From: Aeromicrobium piscarium
GTDB taxonomy: Bacteria > Actinomycetota > Actinomycetes > Propionibacteriales > Nocardioidaceae
DNA: 51,392 bases
Direction: 5' to 3'
Assembly (NCBI RefSeq): GCF_007421815.1
Contig: NZ_VLNT01000017.1
Location: 1 to 51,392, forward strand
This document shows positions 32,957 through 41,355 of the stretch, one piece after another; position 1 is the stretch's first letter; every line of letters starts with the position of its first letter. Both the position numbers and the translations under genes were made by a program. The notes beneath the pieces were generated by a model that ran no database searches, was not told the DNA's origin, and was given only the letters and a program-made list of their open reading frames with translations.

Positions 32957-33394
32957 ATGACGATCACACGCACCAGGCTCTCCTCCATCTTCGTGACCGA
33001 CCAGGACGAGGCACTCGGCTTCTACGTCGGAGTACTCGGCCTCGAAGTCGCCGTCGACGCCGATCTCGGCTTCATGCGCTGGCTCACCGTCGTCGCGCCT
33101 GGCGACGACCGGGAGATCCTGCTGGAACGCCCCGGACCGCCGGCCCACGACCCGGCGACCGCCGAGGAGATCGTGGCCCTCGTCGCCAAGGGAGCCGGGG
33201 GTGGTTGGATCGGCTTCTCGACCGACGACGTCGACGCGCTCCACGAACGTCTGGCCGCCGCCGGCGTGACCATCACCCAGCCGCCGACCGACATGGGCTA
33301 CGGCCGCGACATGGGTATCCGGGATCCCTTCGGCAATGCCTTGCGCATCGGACAGATCCGCCCGATCGAGGAGATGGCCGACTGGAAGGGCTGA
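32957..33394 (+). CDS. VOC-family (glyoxalase/bleomycin-resistance-like) protein
   Basis: This 145-residue single VOC protein reads ITRTRLSSIFVTDQDEALGF, LGLEVAVDADLGFMRWLTVV, then GGGWIGFSTDDVDALHERL and RDPFGNALRIGQ. The fold is clear but the substrate is unknown. It follows the AraC-family gene by 9 nt and may be its target. Confidence 0.9.
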   Translation: MTITRTRLSSIFVTDQDEALGFYVGVLGLEVAVDADLGFMRWLTVVAPGDDREILLERPGPPAHDPATAEEIVALVAKGAGGGWIGFSTDDVDALHERLAAAGVTITQPPTDMGYGRDMGIRDPFGNALRIGQIRPIEEMADWKG

Positions 33395-33404
33395 GCACTC
33401 GCTC

Positions 33405-33836
33405 TCACCGCACGTCGATGATGGTGGCGTCGCTCCATCGTGCGTGCGAGGAGGCGTCATCGAGGTGCCGCGCACGCACCTCGACGGCGCCGGGCTCGTC
33501 CAGGCGGACGTTGACGCTCGCGGTACCGACCACGAGCTCCCTCGTCACGATCCGGTCCCCGATCCGCAGCTGTACCTCGCCGTCGGGACGCGCGCCCTCG
33601 GCGCTGACCCCGACGACGAACCGGGCTGTGTCGCCCGCCTCGATCCGGGGAGTGAGCACCTGCACCCTCACAGTCGACGATCCGTCGACGTCCGTGGGGG
33701 AAGCTTGCTCGGCATAGGCCTTGGTCGGATTCACCGTGAGGAGCGCGGCGGCGGCCATGGCGGTCGCTCCTGAGACTGCGAGCAGCATGCCCGTGCGGGA
33801 GGCCCGGGCGATATGACGATGACGGATGCCGGTCAT
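33405..33836 (-). CDS. small secreted protein with Ig-like domain, unknown function
   Basis: This 143-residue protein has a signal/anchor segment (MLLAVSGATAMAAAALLTV, about residues 17-35) after a basic start. A roughly 95-residue beta-rich domain follows (VQVLTPRIEAGDTARFVVGV, GEVQLRIGDRIVTRELVVG), like bacterial Ig repeats of surface proteins. There is no sorting signal. ATG 33836 has AGGG upstream. Its stop faces the VOC gene 10 bp away. Confidence 0.7.
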   Translation of the reverse strand: MTGIRHRHIARASRTGMLLAVSGATAMAAAALLTVNPTKAYAEQASPTDVDGSSTVRVQVLTPRIEAGDTARFVVGVSAEGARPDGEVQLRIGDRIVTRELVVGTASVNVRLDEPGAVEVRARHLDDASSHARWSDATIIDVR

Positions 33837-33924
33837 GCTCACACCCTGGCGAGCTCGGACGAACGCTCGGCGATGACCAGGTGAACGGGAGCAGAAGACT
33901 CCCGCCACGCTCGCCCCGGACCGA

Positions 33925-34962
33925 TCAGGTCAGGGCGGCGGCGAGGAGTCGCAGGGTCTCGACCCGCGCCGGCGAGGACCGCGGGTCGGTGCCCTCGTGG
34001 GCGGAGGCGACCGGATGGATCATGACCTCGTCGACCTCGAAGCGCTCGGCAAGGTCGCGTGTCTGTACCGCGGCCTGCTCCGGCGTCCCCATGACGGCGC
34101 GAGCGAGGCCCGCGTCGACGACCGACTGTTCGACCTCCGACAGCTCCATCGCCCGCGCCTCCTCGACGAGTTGCAGCGGGATCAGCGGCTTGCCGGTGCG
34201 CAGGCGCGCCATCGTGATGAGATTCGGGAGCATGAGCGCGGCGGCCTCCTCCTCGGTCGCCGCGACCGCCGCGTTGACGGTCAGGAAGGTCCGGGGCTCG
34301 CTCGCGTAGTCGCTCGGGCGGAACTCGCTGCGGTACGTCGCGAGCGCCTCGGCCGTGCCCTGTCCGGAGAAGTGGTGGGCGAAGACATAGGGCAGCCCCT
34401 TGGCGGCGGCGAGATGCGCCGAGTACATGGAGGAGCCGAGGAGCCACATCACCGGCCGGCCCGAGGCGGCGGGCGTGGCCTTGAGGATGTACTGCTGACG
34501 CGGCACCGGGACCCGCACCCCGTCGGGACCCATGAGGGCCATGACATCGTCGAGGTACTGGGGGAACTTCTCGATATCGGAGTCATCGCGACCGGCGGCG
34601 CCTCGCAAGGCCCAGGAGGTCACGGGGTCTGAACCGGGCGCGCGGCCGATGCCGAGGTCGATCCGTCCGGGATGCGCGGCCTCCAGCAGTGCGAACTGCT
34701 CCGCGACCGCCAGCGGAGCGTGATTGGGCAGCATCACACCGCCGGATCCGAGCCGGATCCGCTCGGTATGGGCCCCGAGGTGGGCGATGAGGACCGGAGG
34801 CGAGGTCGCCGCGACCGCCGGCATGTTGTGGTGCTCCGCCACCCAGTACCGCTCGAATCCCGCAGCATCGGCGGCTTGGGCGAGCTCGACCGTCGCGGCG
34901 AGCGCGTCGCCGGAGGTCTGATCGCTGCGGACGGGAACGAGATCCAGGACCGAGAGCTTCAC
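33925..34962 (-). CDS. LLM-class flavin-dependent oxidoreductase
   Basis: This 345-residue luciferase-like monooxygenase begins KLSVLDLVPVRSDQTSGDAL and has YWVAEHHNMPAVAATSPPVL, GSGGVMLPNHAPLAVAEQFA, PGRIDLGIGRAPGSDP and PVMWLLGSSMYSA. It matches the family annotated as alkanal-monooxygenase-like FMN proteins with the EHH motif. The substrate is unknown. GTG 34962 has GGAGGGG upstream. Confidence 0.92.
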   Translation of the reverse strand: MKLSVLDLVPVRSDQTSGDALAATVELAQAADAAGFERYWVAEHHNMPAVAATSPPVLIAHLGAHTERIRLGSGGVMLPNHAPLAVAEQFALLEAAHPGRIDLGIGRAPGSDPVTSWALRGAAGRDDSDIEKFPQYLDDVMALMGPDGVRVPVPRQQYILKATPAASGRPVMWLLGSSMYSAHLAAAKGLPYVFAHHFSGQGTAEALATYRSEFRPSDYASEPRTFLTVNAAVAATEEEAAALMLPNLITMARLRTGKPLIPLQLVEEARAMELSEVEQSVVDAGLARAVMGTPEQAAVQTRDLAERFEVDEVMIHPVASAHEGTDPRSSPARVETLRLLAAALT

Positions 34963-35010
34963 CCCTCCACTCTCCCACCGAGCACCAACGCTCCACCCTC
35001 GCCACCTGGA

Positions 35011-35247
35011 CGGTGACGTACACACCTCTCCCGACCCCTCCCCACGTCGAGCGGTGACTTACACACCTCTCCCGACCCCTCCCCACGTCGAGCGGTGACT
35101 TACACACCTCTCCCGACCCCTCCCCACGTCGAGCGGTGACTTACGCACCCCTCGACCGCCGTGAGAGGTGCGTAACCCACCGCCCACCGTGACGAGAGGT
35201 GCGTAACCCACCGCCCACCGTGACGAGAGGTGCGTAACCCACCGCCC
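35011..35247. repeat. inverted pair of tandem arrays, 41-bp units facing 31-bp units
   Basis: A 41-bp unit starting CGGTGACTTACACACCTCTC repeats at 35011, 35052 and 35093, with a partial copy at 35134. It is followed by a 31-bp unit starting GAGAGGTGCGTAACCCACC at 35163, 35194 and 35225 (partial). The unit cores are reverse complements, so the two arrays form one large inverted repeat in the gap between the esterase and LLM genes. Confidence 0.9.
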
Positions 35248-35263
35248 TGGGAGGGTTGGGGCA

Positions 35264-36226
35264 TCAGCCGACGACGAGGTGCTCGGCGAGATACTCCGTG
35301 ACATCGTCGAGCGCCGCGTGAGCCGGGCCGCGCATGAGACCCGGCAGGCTGACGAACCCGTGGATGGCCGCATCGTATTCGCGGTACCGGACCTGCACTC
35401 CGGCGCGGCGCAGAGCATCGCGGTAGTGAACACCGTTGTCGAGCAATGGATCAGCGGAGGCGGTGAGGATGAACGCCGGCGGCAGAGCCTCATGCGAACC
35501 CGCCCGCAGCGGCGAGGCCTGCTGGTCGTCGGTGCCGTAGGCGTCCTGCAGATACAGCCGCACGAAGGCACGCATGTTCGCCGACGTGAGCACGGGAGCG
35601 TCGGGCATCGCGATCTCCGAGGCGTACTTCTCGTACATCTCGACCGCCGGATAGATCAGGATCTGCGCACCCACCTCCGGGCCGCCTTTGTCACGCGCCG
35701 TCATCGCGGTCACGGCGGCGAGATTGCCGCCCGCGCTGTCGCCCATGACGGCGACCCGGCCGGCGTCGACGCCGAGCCGCTCGGCATGCTCGACGATCCA
35801 GCACAGCGCCTCCCATGCGTCGTCCACGGCCGCCGGATAGGGGTGCTCCGGCGCGAGCCGATAGGACGGCGAGATGACGACGACACCCGTCCGCGCGGCG
35901 ACCCGGCTGGCGAACCACTCGGACTGCTCCGGCTCACCCTGAACCCATCCGCCCCCGTGGTAGTTGACCACCACGGGACGGGGCCCGTCACCCACACCGC
36001 TCGGCCGGTAGACCCGCGCTCGCAAGGTGCGACCGGGCAAGGCGATATCGAGATCCTCCACCGTGACGCGGCTGTCGGCCCGGCCAAAGACGGCGGCGCC
36101 GGCGGGCGAGGCCCAGAGCTTGCGGCGACGCGCTCGAGCGGCGGCGTGGTCGGTCACCTCCTCGACCGGCTCGGCGGCCCGGTTGAGGACCGCCCCGAGG
36201 ACGCGTAGACGCCAGGGCATGTTCAT
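35264..36226 (-). CDS. HSL-family alpha/beta hydrolase (esterase/lipase)
   Basis: This 320-residue hormone-sensitive-lipase-type esterase has the oxyanion motif NYHGGGWVQG, the nucleophile elbow VMGDSAGGNLAA, Asp in LTASADPLLDNG and His in DAAIHGFVSLPG, so the triad is complete. It resembles the Lip proteins of mycobacteria; the substrate is not known. ATG 36226 is supported by TAGGGT 7 nt upstream. Confidence 0.92.
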   Translation of the reverse strand: MNMPWRLRVLGAVLNRAAEPVEEVTDHAAARARRRKLWASPAGAAVFGRADSRVTVEDLDIALPGRTLRARVYRPSGVGDGPRPVVVNYHGGGWVQGEPEQSEWFASRVAARTGVVVISPSYRLAPEHPYPAAVDDAWEALCWIVEHAERLGVDAGRVAVMGDSAGGNLAAVTAMTARDKGGPEVGAQILIYPAVEMYEKYASEIAMPDAPVLTSANMRAFVRLYLQDAYGTDDQQASPLRAGSHEALPPAFILTASADPLLDNGVHYRDALRRAGVQVRYREYDAAIHGFVSLPGLMRGPAHAALDDVTEYLAEHLVVG

Positions 36227-36233
36227 GGCGGTC

Positions 36234-36239
36234 ACCCTA
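36234..36239 (-). promoter_or_regulatory. -10 hexamer TAGGGT of the HSL-family esterase
   Basis: On the minus strand TAGGGT ends 7 nt before ATG 36226. Confidence 0.55.
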
Positions 36240-36287
36240 GCTGCTCGCCCGGCGGACCGATGACGATGCATTCTGGTCGCTATAGGA

Positions 36288-36341
36288 ACCTCAACGCATC
36301 ATCATCAGTGCCACGCCGGACGGATGGCGATGCGTTGAGGT
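36288..36341. terminator. palindrome with 13-bp perfect arms (ACCTCAACGCATC)
   Basis: ACCTCAACGCATC (36288-36300) and GATGCGTTGAGGT (36329-36341) pair perfectly around a 28-nt loop. Degenerate GATGCAT copies lie on both sides (about 36265 and 36357). It is located after the helicase stop and before the esterase promoter. Confidence 0.65.
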
Positions 36342-36379
36342 CGCCCGGGCAACCCCGATGCATCAAGATCACTGCCGAG

Positions 36380-38080
36380 TCAGCCGGAGGCGCGCAGGGC
36401 CCACTCGCGGAGGCGGTCGATGCGGTGCTGTAGCTGTTCGGTGGTCGCGGCGGCGGCCGGCGGGCCACCGCACTCCGATCGCAGCTTGTTGTGCACCACC
36501 CCGTGCGGCGTGCCGGTGCGGTGATGCCATGACCCGACGAGGGCGTTCAACTCGCGTCGCAATTCCGAGCGTCGTTCGAAGGCGACGTCCTCATCGGCCG
36601 GGCTCGGTGCAGCGGCGCGCTGGGCGATCTCGTCGCGCGCCTTCTTCGAGCGAGCCGATCGCAACAGCTCAGCCACCTGGTCGGGTTCGAGAAGACCGGG
36701 GATGCCGAGGAAGTCGAGCTCCTCGGGGTCGTCGGCGATCGCGTCGTACCCGAACTCGCCGCCGTCGTAGACCACACGATCGAAGGAGGCATCGCTGCCG
36801 AGCGCGCGGTAGGTGCCGAGCTCCTCGGGCATCGCCGGCTCCTCGCGATTGGCCCGGGCCAGCAACTCGGCCTCGGCGGCGAAGAGGTCGGCCTCGTCCT
36901 TGACCGGACGGCCGATCACGTGGTCGCGCTCGGCCTCCAGGTCGGCAGCGAGCCCGAGCAGTCCCGGAACACTCGGCACGAAGATCGACGCGGTCTCGCC
37001 CCGTCGGCGCGCTCGCACGAAGCGGCCTACCGCCTGAGCGAAGAACAACGGCGTGGCCGTGGTGGTCGCGTAAACGCCGACCGCGAGCCGGGGCACGTCG
37101 ACACCCTCACTGACCATGCGCACCGCGACCATCCACGGGTCCGAACCCGCCGAGAAGTCCTGGATACGCTGGCTCGATCCGGCCTCATCGGACAGGACGA
37201 CGGTGGGGTCACTGCCGGTCAGCTCACGCAGAATCGCCGCATAGGCGCGGGCGGTCGTCTGGTCGGTGGCGATGACGAGGCCACCGGCGTCGGGGATGTC
37301 CCGACGCACCTCCTGCAGCCGCCGATGGGCCGCCTGGAGCACCGCGGGAATCCAGGAGCCCTGCGGATCGAGTGCCGTACGCAGCGCATGCGCCATCTGG
37401 TCGCGGGTGAGCGGTTCGCCGAGCCGGGCACTGACCTCGTCGCCGGCGCTCGTGCGCCACTGCATCTGGCCGGAGTAGGCCATGAACAGCACCGGGCGCA
37501 CGACCGAGTCGCGCAGCGCGGCGCCGTAGCCGTAGGAGTAGTCGGCCACGCTCGCCATCGAGCCGTCACCCTGCGGGGCGTACGTGACGAACGGGATCGG
37601 ATTGTCATCGGAGCGGAACGGCGTGCCGGTCAGGGCGAGTCGTCGTTCGGCGGGCTCGCAGGCCTCCTGCACGGCCTCGCCCCAGCTCAGCGCGTCGCCG
37701 GCGTGGTGGATCTCATCGATGATGACGAGAGTCCGTTGGCGTTCGACACGCACGCGATGGGCGATCGGATTGGTGGCGAGGCCCGCATAGGTCACGGCAT
37801 AGCCCTGGAACTGCGGAGCCAGGGCGCCGGTCAGGTCCGGGTCGAGGGAGATGCCCATCGCGGCCGCCGAGAGCGCCCACTGGGTCTTGAGATGCTCGGT
37901 CGGCGCGACGACCACGACGCGCTCGACGACACGACGGTGCAGCAGATCGGCGGCGATGGTCAGCGCGAAGGTCGTCTTACCGGCACCGGGCGTCGCGACC
38001 GTGAGGAAGTCTCGCGGCTGCGTGCGCTGGTACTGCTCGAACGCCTCACGCTGCCATGAGCGCAGCGGGCGCGCGCTCAC
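36380..38080 (-). CDS. SF2 DEAD/DEAH-box helicase
   Basis: This 566-residue SF2 helicase has the Q-motif-like RPLRSWQREAFEQY at the N terminus, Walker A TPGAGKTTFAL (residues 30-40), VVAPTEHLKTQW, DEIHHAGDALSWGE, LTGTPFRSDDNPI, and the C-terminal RecA motifs MVSEGVDVPRLAVGVYAT and FFAQAVGRFVRARR. The last 120 residues are helical and unassigned. GTG 38080 overlaps the DUF3039 stop (GTGA), a widespread actinobacterial pair. The nucleic-acid substrate is unknown. Confidence 0.93.
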   Translation of the reverse strand: MSARPLRSWQREAFEQYQRTQPRDFLTVATPGAGKTTFALTIAADLLHRRVVERVVVVAPTEHLKTQWALSAAAMGISLDPDLTGALAPQFQGYAVTYAGLATNPIAHRVRVERQRTLVIIDEIHHAGDALSWGEAVQEACEPAERRLALTGTPFRSDDNPIPFVTYAPQGDGSMASVADYSYGYGAALRDSVVRPVLFMAYSGQMQWRTSAGDEVSARLGEPLTRDQMAHALRTALDPQGSWIPAVLQAAHRRLQEVRRDIPDAGGLVIATDQTTARAYAAILRELTGSDPTVVLSDEAGSSQRIQDFSAGSDPWMVAVRMVSEGVDVPRLAVGVYATTTATPLFFAQAVGRFVRARRRGETASIFVPSVPGLLGLAADLEAERDHVIGRPVKDEADLFAAEAELLARANREEPAMPEELGTYRALGSDASFDRVVYDGGEFGYDAIADDPEELDFLGIPGLLEPDQVAELLRSARSKKARDEIAQRAAAPSPADEDVAFERRSELRRELNALVGSWHHRTGTPHGVVHNKLRSECGGPPAAAATTEQLQHRIDRLREWALRASG

Positions 38081-38346
38081 TCGTCGGAGGAGTCGTCGTC
38101 GTTGTTCTTGTCGGAGAAGGACTCCCAAATGTCCTTGCACTCCGGGCAGACGGGATACCGCTGCGGATCACGGCTGGGGACCCATACCTTGCCGCACAGG
38201 GCGACGACCGGTGTTCCCATGACCATCGCCTCGGTCAGCTTGTCCTTGGGGACGTAGTGACTGAAGCGCTCGTGATCGCCGTTGTCCGTGCGCTGTTCAG
38301 TGCGCTCGTCATGAACGGTCTGCGTTCCGCGTCCGAAGAATCCCAC
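38077..38346 (-). CDS. DUF3039 protein
   Basis: This 89-residue small protein of the actinobacterial DUF3039 family has FSHYVPKDKLTEAMVMGTPV, then VALCGKVWVPSRDPQRYPVC and PECKDIWE, with Cys residues suggesting a zinc ribbon. It is coupled by GTGA to the helicase, so it may be that enzyme's partner; the function is unknown. The GTG start has TAGGAT 6 nt upstream. Confidence 0.92.
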   Translation of the reverse strand: MGFFGRGTQTVHDERTEQRTDNGDHERFSHYVPKDKLTEAMVMGTPVVALCGKVWVPSRDPQRYPVCPECKDIWESFSDKNNDDDSSDE

Positions 38347-38352
38347 GGTCCC

Positions 38353-38358
38353 ATCCTA
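38353..38358 (-). promoter_or_regulatory. -10 hexamer TAGGAT of the DUF3039-helicase operon
   Basis: On the minus strand TAGGAT ends 6 nt before GTG 38346. Confidence 0.6.
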
Positions 38359-38451
38359 AGGGGTTGACCCGACAGCGGTCTCCCTCGTTCGACTCGCCTG
38401 CGGTCGCGGCGCGGTACATCCTGCGTCGCGATCATCAGCGGACCCGCGTGA

Positions 38452-38502
38452 GCGGTGAGCTGTCACGCACCAGACCGCGGCTGGTGCGCGATAACTCACC
38501 GC
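38452..38502. terminator. palindrome with 22-nt arms (GCGGTGAG...CGCACCAG)
   Basis: Arms 38452-38473 and 38481-38502 pair with three mismatches around the 7-nt loop ACCGCGG. It begins 18 nt after the YqgE stop and probably ends that transcript. Confidence 0.7.
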
Positions 38503-38519
38503 GCCCGGTGGGAGAACCC

Positions 38520-39077
38520 TCAGTTCAGCGTGGGGTCGTCGGGAAAGGTCGCCCACAGGCGCAGCTCGTCGCGCTGACGACGCAGGACCTGCGCCCACAA
38601 GAGGTCCGGGCACGGTGAGACGACATCGTGGTCGCGGGCCTCTACGACGAGCCACGCGCCCTCGTCGATCTCCTCCTCGAGCTGCCCGGCGGACCATCCC
38701 GCGTAACCGGCGAAAACACGGAGCCCACGCAGCACGCCATGGGCCGGCACCGGGCCGTCCAGATCGACCAGGCCGATATGTCCGGACATGTGCCGCCATC
38801 CCTGCGGCGGGACGTCGAACCCGTCGACGACCCCGACGGCCAGCGCGGAGTCCATCGCGACCGGGCCTCCGTCGAACAGACACCCGGGCGCGTCGACCGC
38901 TCCGCCCCATTCGGGCAGGACCTCCTCGACACCGGAGTCCAGCGGGCGGTTGACGATGACGCCCAGCGCGCCCTCCTCGTCGTGATCGAGCAGAAACACG
39001 ACGCTGCGGCGAAACGGCCCGTCATCGATCGCGGGCGTGGCGACGAGGAGCGACCCTCGCATGCTCACCGGTTCCAT
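38520..39077 (-). CDS. YqgE/AlgH family protein (UPF0301)
   Basis: This 185-residue protein matches the UPF0301 family: GSLLVATPAIDDGPFRRSVV, FLLDHDEEGALGVIVNRPLD, VLPEWGG, FDGGPV, RVFAGYAGWSAGQLEEEI and ARDHDVVSPCPDLLWAQVLR. The molecular function is unknown. ATG 39077 is preferred; the inner MRGSLL start at 39062 is possible. A promoter could not be fixed. Confidence 0.93.
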   Translation of the reverse strand: MEPVSMRGSLLVATPAIDDGPFRRSVVFLLDHDEEGALGVIVNRPLDSGVEEVLPEWGGAVDAPGCLFDGGPVAMDSALAVGVVDGFDVPPQGWRHMSGHIGLVDLDGPVPAHGVLRGLRVFAGYAGWSAGQLEEEIDEGAWLVVEARDHDVVSPCPDLLWAQVLRRQRDELRLWATFPDDPTLN

Positions 39078-39167
39078 GCCCCCATGATGCCTCGTTCGAT
39101 CACCCTCGCTCGCCGATCGACGCGCGCGACGGCGGGTCGGGAGATCGGAGAGGGCGGAGCCGTCGCC

Positions 39168-39173
39168 TATGAT
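39168..39173 (+). promoter_or_regulatory. -10 hexamer TATGAT of the MerR-family gene
   Basis: TATGAT ends 7 nt before ATG 39181 and decides for that start over ATG 39169. Confidence 0.6.
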
Positions 39174-39180
39174 CGCGACC

Positions 39181-39930
39181 ATGAGTGAACCCACGCTCCA
39201 TGCCGAGGAGTTCACCGTCGACGAGCTCGCGCAGCGCGCCAATATGACGGTGCGCAATGTACGGGCCTACGCCAGCCGGGGTCTGATCGACCCCCCGCGG
39301 CTGGAAGGCCGCACCGGCTACTACACACTGGCGCACCTGCAGCGTCTGCAGTTGATCCGGCAGCTCCTGGACCGCGGCTTCACCCTCGCGGCCGTCGAGG
39401 ACGCGATCCTGCGCTCGCCGACCACCGCTCCCGGCCACGCGCTCGAGTTGATGACGCTGCTCGAGACCGGCGACGACGCCGACGATCCCAGTGTGCTCAT
39501 GCCCCGCGCCGACCTCGCGGCGCTGGCCGGGGTACCGCAGGACGACGAACTCATCGACGCCCTCGTCGATCTCGACCTCATCGAGAAGGTCGATGACACG
39601 ATGCTGCGGATCCTCGACCCGGCGGTCGTCCGCCCCGGTGCCGCCGCTGTCGCCCTCGGTCTGTCGCCGGAGACGGTCATCGGCGCCGTGCCGCTGCTGC
39701 GCGAGCACCTCGGCGTGGCCGCCCGCTACCTGGTGCACCGCACGTCGGAGGAGATCGTCCAGCCCTTCCTCGACGAGGGCCTCCCCGAGCAGGACTGGCC
39801 ACGGGTGTTCGGCGCCGTCGAGGAGCTGCTGCCGATCGCGAGCCAGGTGATGCTCGCGATCTTCCGCTCCGAGCTGCGTGCCTCGATCGAGACCGAGATC
39901 GGCGACAAGCTGCAGCAGATGGGCGACTAG
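39181..39930 (+). CDS. MerR-family transcriptional regulator
   Basis: This 249-residue protein has an N-terminal winged helix of the MerR type (FTVDELAQRANMTVRNVRAY, GLIDPPRLEGRTGYYTLAHL, QRLQLIRQLLDRGFTLAAVE), followed by a long helical C-terminal region of unknown ligand. No conserved Cys is visible, so metal sensing of the classical MerR type is unlikely. The target is unknown; it may regulate itself, since its promoter spacing is leaderless. Confidence 0.9.
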   Translation: MSEPTLHAEEFTVDELAQRANMTVRNVRAYASRGLIDPPRLEGRTGYYTLAHLQRLQLIRQLLDRGFTLAAVEDAILRSPTTAPGHALELMTLLETGDDADDPSVLMPRADLAALAGVPQDDELIDALVDLDLIEKVDDTMLRILDPAVVRPGAAAVALGLSPETVIGAVPLLREHLGVAARYLVHRTSEEIVQPFLDEGLPEQDWPRVFGAVEELLPIASQVMLAIFRSELRASIETEIGDKLQQMGD

Positions 39931-39944
39931 AACGACCATCGAGG

Positions 39945-40260
39945 GTTCAGATCGGTGGTCCGAGTAGGAAGCTCGCTTCCATCGCGGCTACGACCATCGT
40001 GCGATGGCTCCATGCGAGCGACGCGTATGAAACCGCCTCACCCGAGCGTGGCCTCGATACGCGGCTCGTTCCTCGCCGCTACTCGACCACCAAGGGCGGG
40101 GACCGGGGCACCGGTGATCGAGTAGGCACGGCGAGCCTCCAGCGCGGCTACGCCCCTTCTGCGCTGGCTCCATTGCGAGCAGGTGCCGATGGAGCCGTGA
40201 CAAGAAGGGCGTAGCCGTCACGGAGCGAGATCACCCCGCCCGTGGCCTCGTTACGCTCCC
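39945..40260. repeat. 350-bp gene-free stretch filled with nested inverted repeats
   Basis: GGTGGTCCGAGTAG (39954) faces CTACTCGACCACC (40079-40091). GTGGCCTCGATACGC (40048) plus ACTCGACCACC (40081) is a second copy of the element at 17792. GCGGCTACGCCCCTTCT (40144-40160) pairs with AGAAGGGCGTAGCCG (40203-40217) with one bulge. The region separates convergent MerR and DUF3048 genes. I see no coding sequence in it. Confidence 0.75.
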
Positions 40261-40280
40261 TCGTTCCGAGAGTCTCCCGG

Positions 40281-41264
40281 CTAACCCCAGCTGACGTCGG
40301 CGGTGCTGTTGTTGACCAGCTCGATCCAGGACTTGCCGGGGGCGAGCTGGATCGCATTGCCCTCGGCATCGGCCAACTGGATCTGCGATCCGTGGTCCTC
40401 CTTGGACCACGCGCCCTCGATGACCGAGCCGCCGGCGAACACCACAGCCCGTCCCTCGCCGACGAAGTCGGTCTCGGGCACCGGGTTGCCCGCCGGGTCG
40501 GTATAGCCAGCGTCCCGCTCATCGGCGAACAGCACGATCAGATTGCGTGCGGTGAACTCCGGATCCGCGATGCCATTGGAACGCGTCCAGCCGCCATCGC
40601 CGTGGGCCCACTCCGTCGTGTGGAACGGAGCGAAACGCACCGTGGCGGTCGTCGCCGCCGTCTCCGAGGAGGTCGCGTCTTCCTCGTTCTCGGCCCATGG
40701 CAGGTACGGGACGGTCGGGGCGATCGGGCCGAGGTCCCCGCTGATCTGCGCGAGATTCGCCAGCACGTTGTAGGGCGCACCCTTGCCGGGCTGGCGGCTG
40801 AAACCGCCGTTGCCGCCGTCCTCACTGACCACGGGCACCTCGGCCTGACGCATCCGGTCCATGGTCTGTCCGGCGCCACCGGAGGCGACGACGTGCGCGT
40901 TGGCGGGCTTGGCGATGCCGATATCGGTGGCGCGCAGCGAGCGCACGTGGCCCACTTCCTCGGGCATATCGGAGTAGAAGATCGCCGCGAGCCGGGTGGC
41001 GCCGCCCTCGACGGTCTCCTCGACCACGAGGTCGGCCCGGTCGAGGCCGACCTGGGGAGCACCGGCCGACGTGTTGTCGATCTTGACCGCCAGCGGGGCG
41101 TTCTGGGGCAATCCGTCCTCGAGGCGCTCACCGGTCAGCGGAGAGGACTGCACGAGTTCGGATCCGTCCTTCTGATCCGGGTCGGGCTCGGAGTCGTCGC
41201 CGGACGAGCAGGCCGCCAGCAGCAGGGCAGCCGTCGACGCGGCGATCACAGCACGCAACTTCAT
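40281..41264 (-). CDS. DUF3048 lipoprotein (YerB-like)
   Basis: This 327-residue lipoprotein has signal peptide MKLRAVIAASTAALLLAAC with the lipobox Cys at 19. The DUF3048 pattern follows: PLAVKIDNTSAGAPQVGLDR, ADLVVEETVEGGATRLAAIF, GHVRSLRATDIGIAKPANAH, and FHTTEWAHGDGGWTRSNG in the C-terminal domain. It is membrane-anchored on the outside; the function is unknown in this family. Confidence 0.93.
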   Translation of the reverse strand: MKLRAVIAASTAALLLAACSSGDDSEPDPDQKDGSELVQSSPLTGERLEDGLPQNAPLAVKIDNTSAGAPQVGLDRADLVVEETVEGGATRLAAIFYSDMPEEVGHVRSLRATDIGIAKPANAHVVASGGAGQTMDRMRQAEVPVVSEDGGNGGFSRQPGKGAPYNVLANLAQISGDLGPIAPTVPYLPWAENEEDATSSETAATTATVRFAPFHTTEWAHGDGGWTRSNGIADPEFTARNLIVLFADERDAGYTDPAGNPVPETDFVGEGRAVVFAGGSVIEGAWSKEDHGSQIQLADAEGNAIQLAPGKSWIELVNNSTADVSWG

Positions 41265-41355
41265 AGGCGCCAGAATGCCGCACCCCTGGTGACGGATGCG
41301 GTAGCCGGTCGACTTTCAGGGGCGAGTGTCGGACCCTCCTGCCACGATGGGAGCC

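Noticed and set aside
33839..34447. A 202-codon minus-strand frame inside the LLM oxidoreductase gene
   Set aside because: It is out of frame with the clear flavoprotein sequence and Arg/Gly-rich, so it is a shadow.
35011..35247. Possible CRISPR array
   Set aside because: The 41-bp and 31-bp units are contiguous with no unique spacers, the two halves are inverted, and no cas genes are present.
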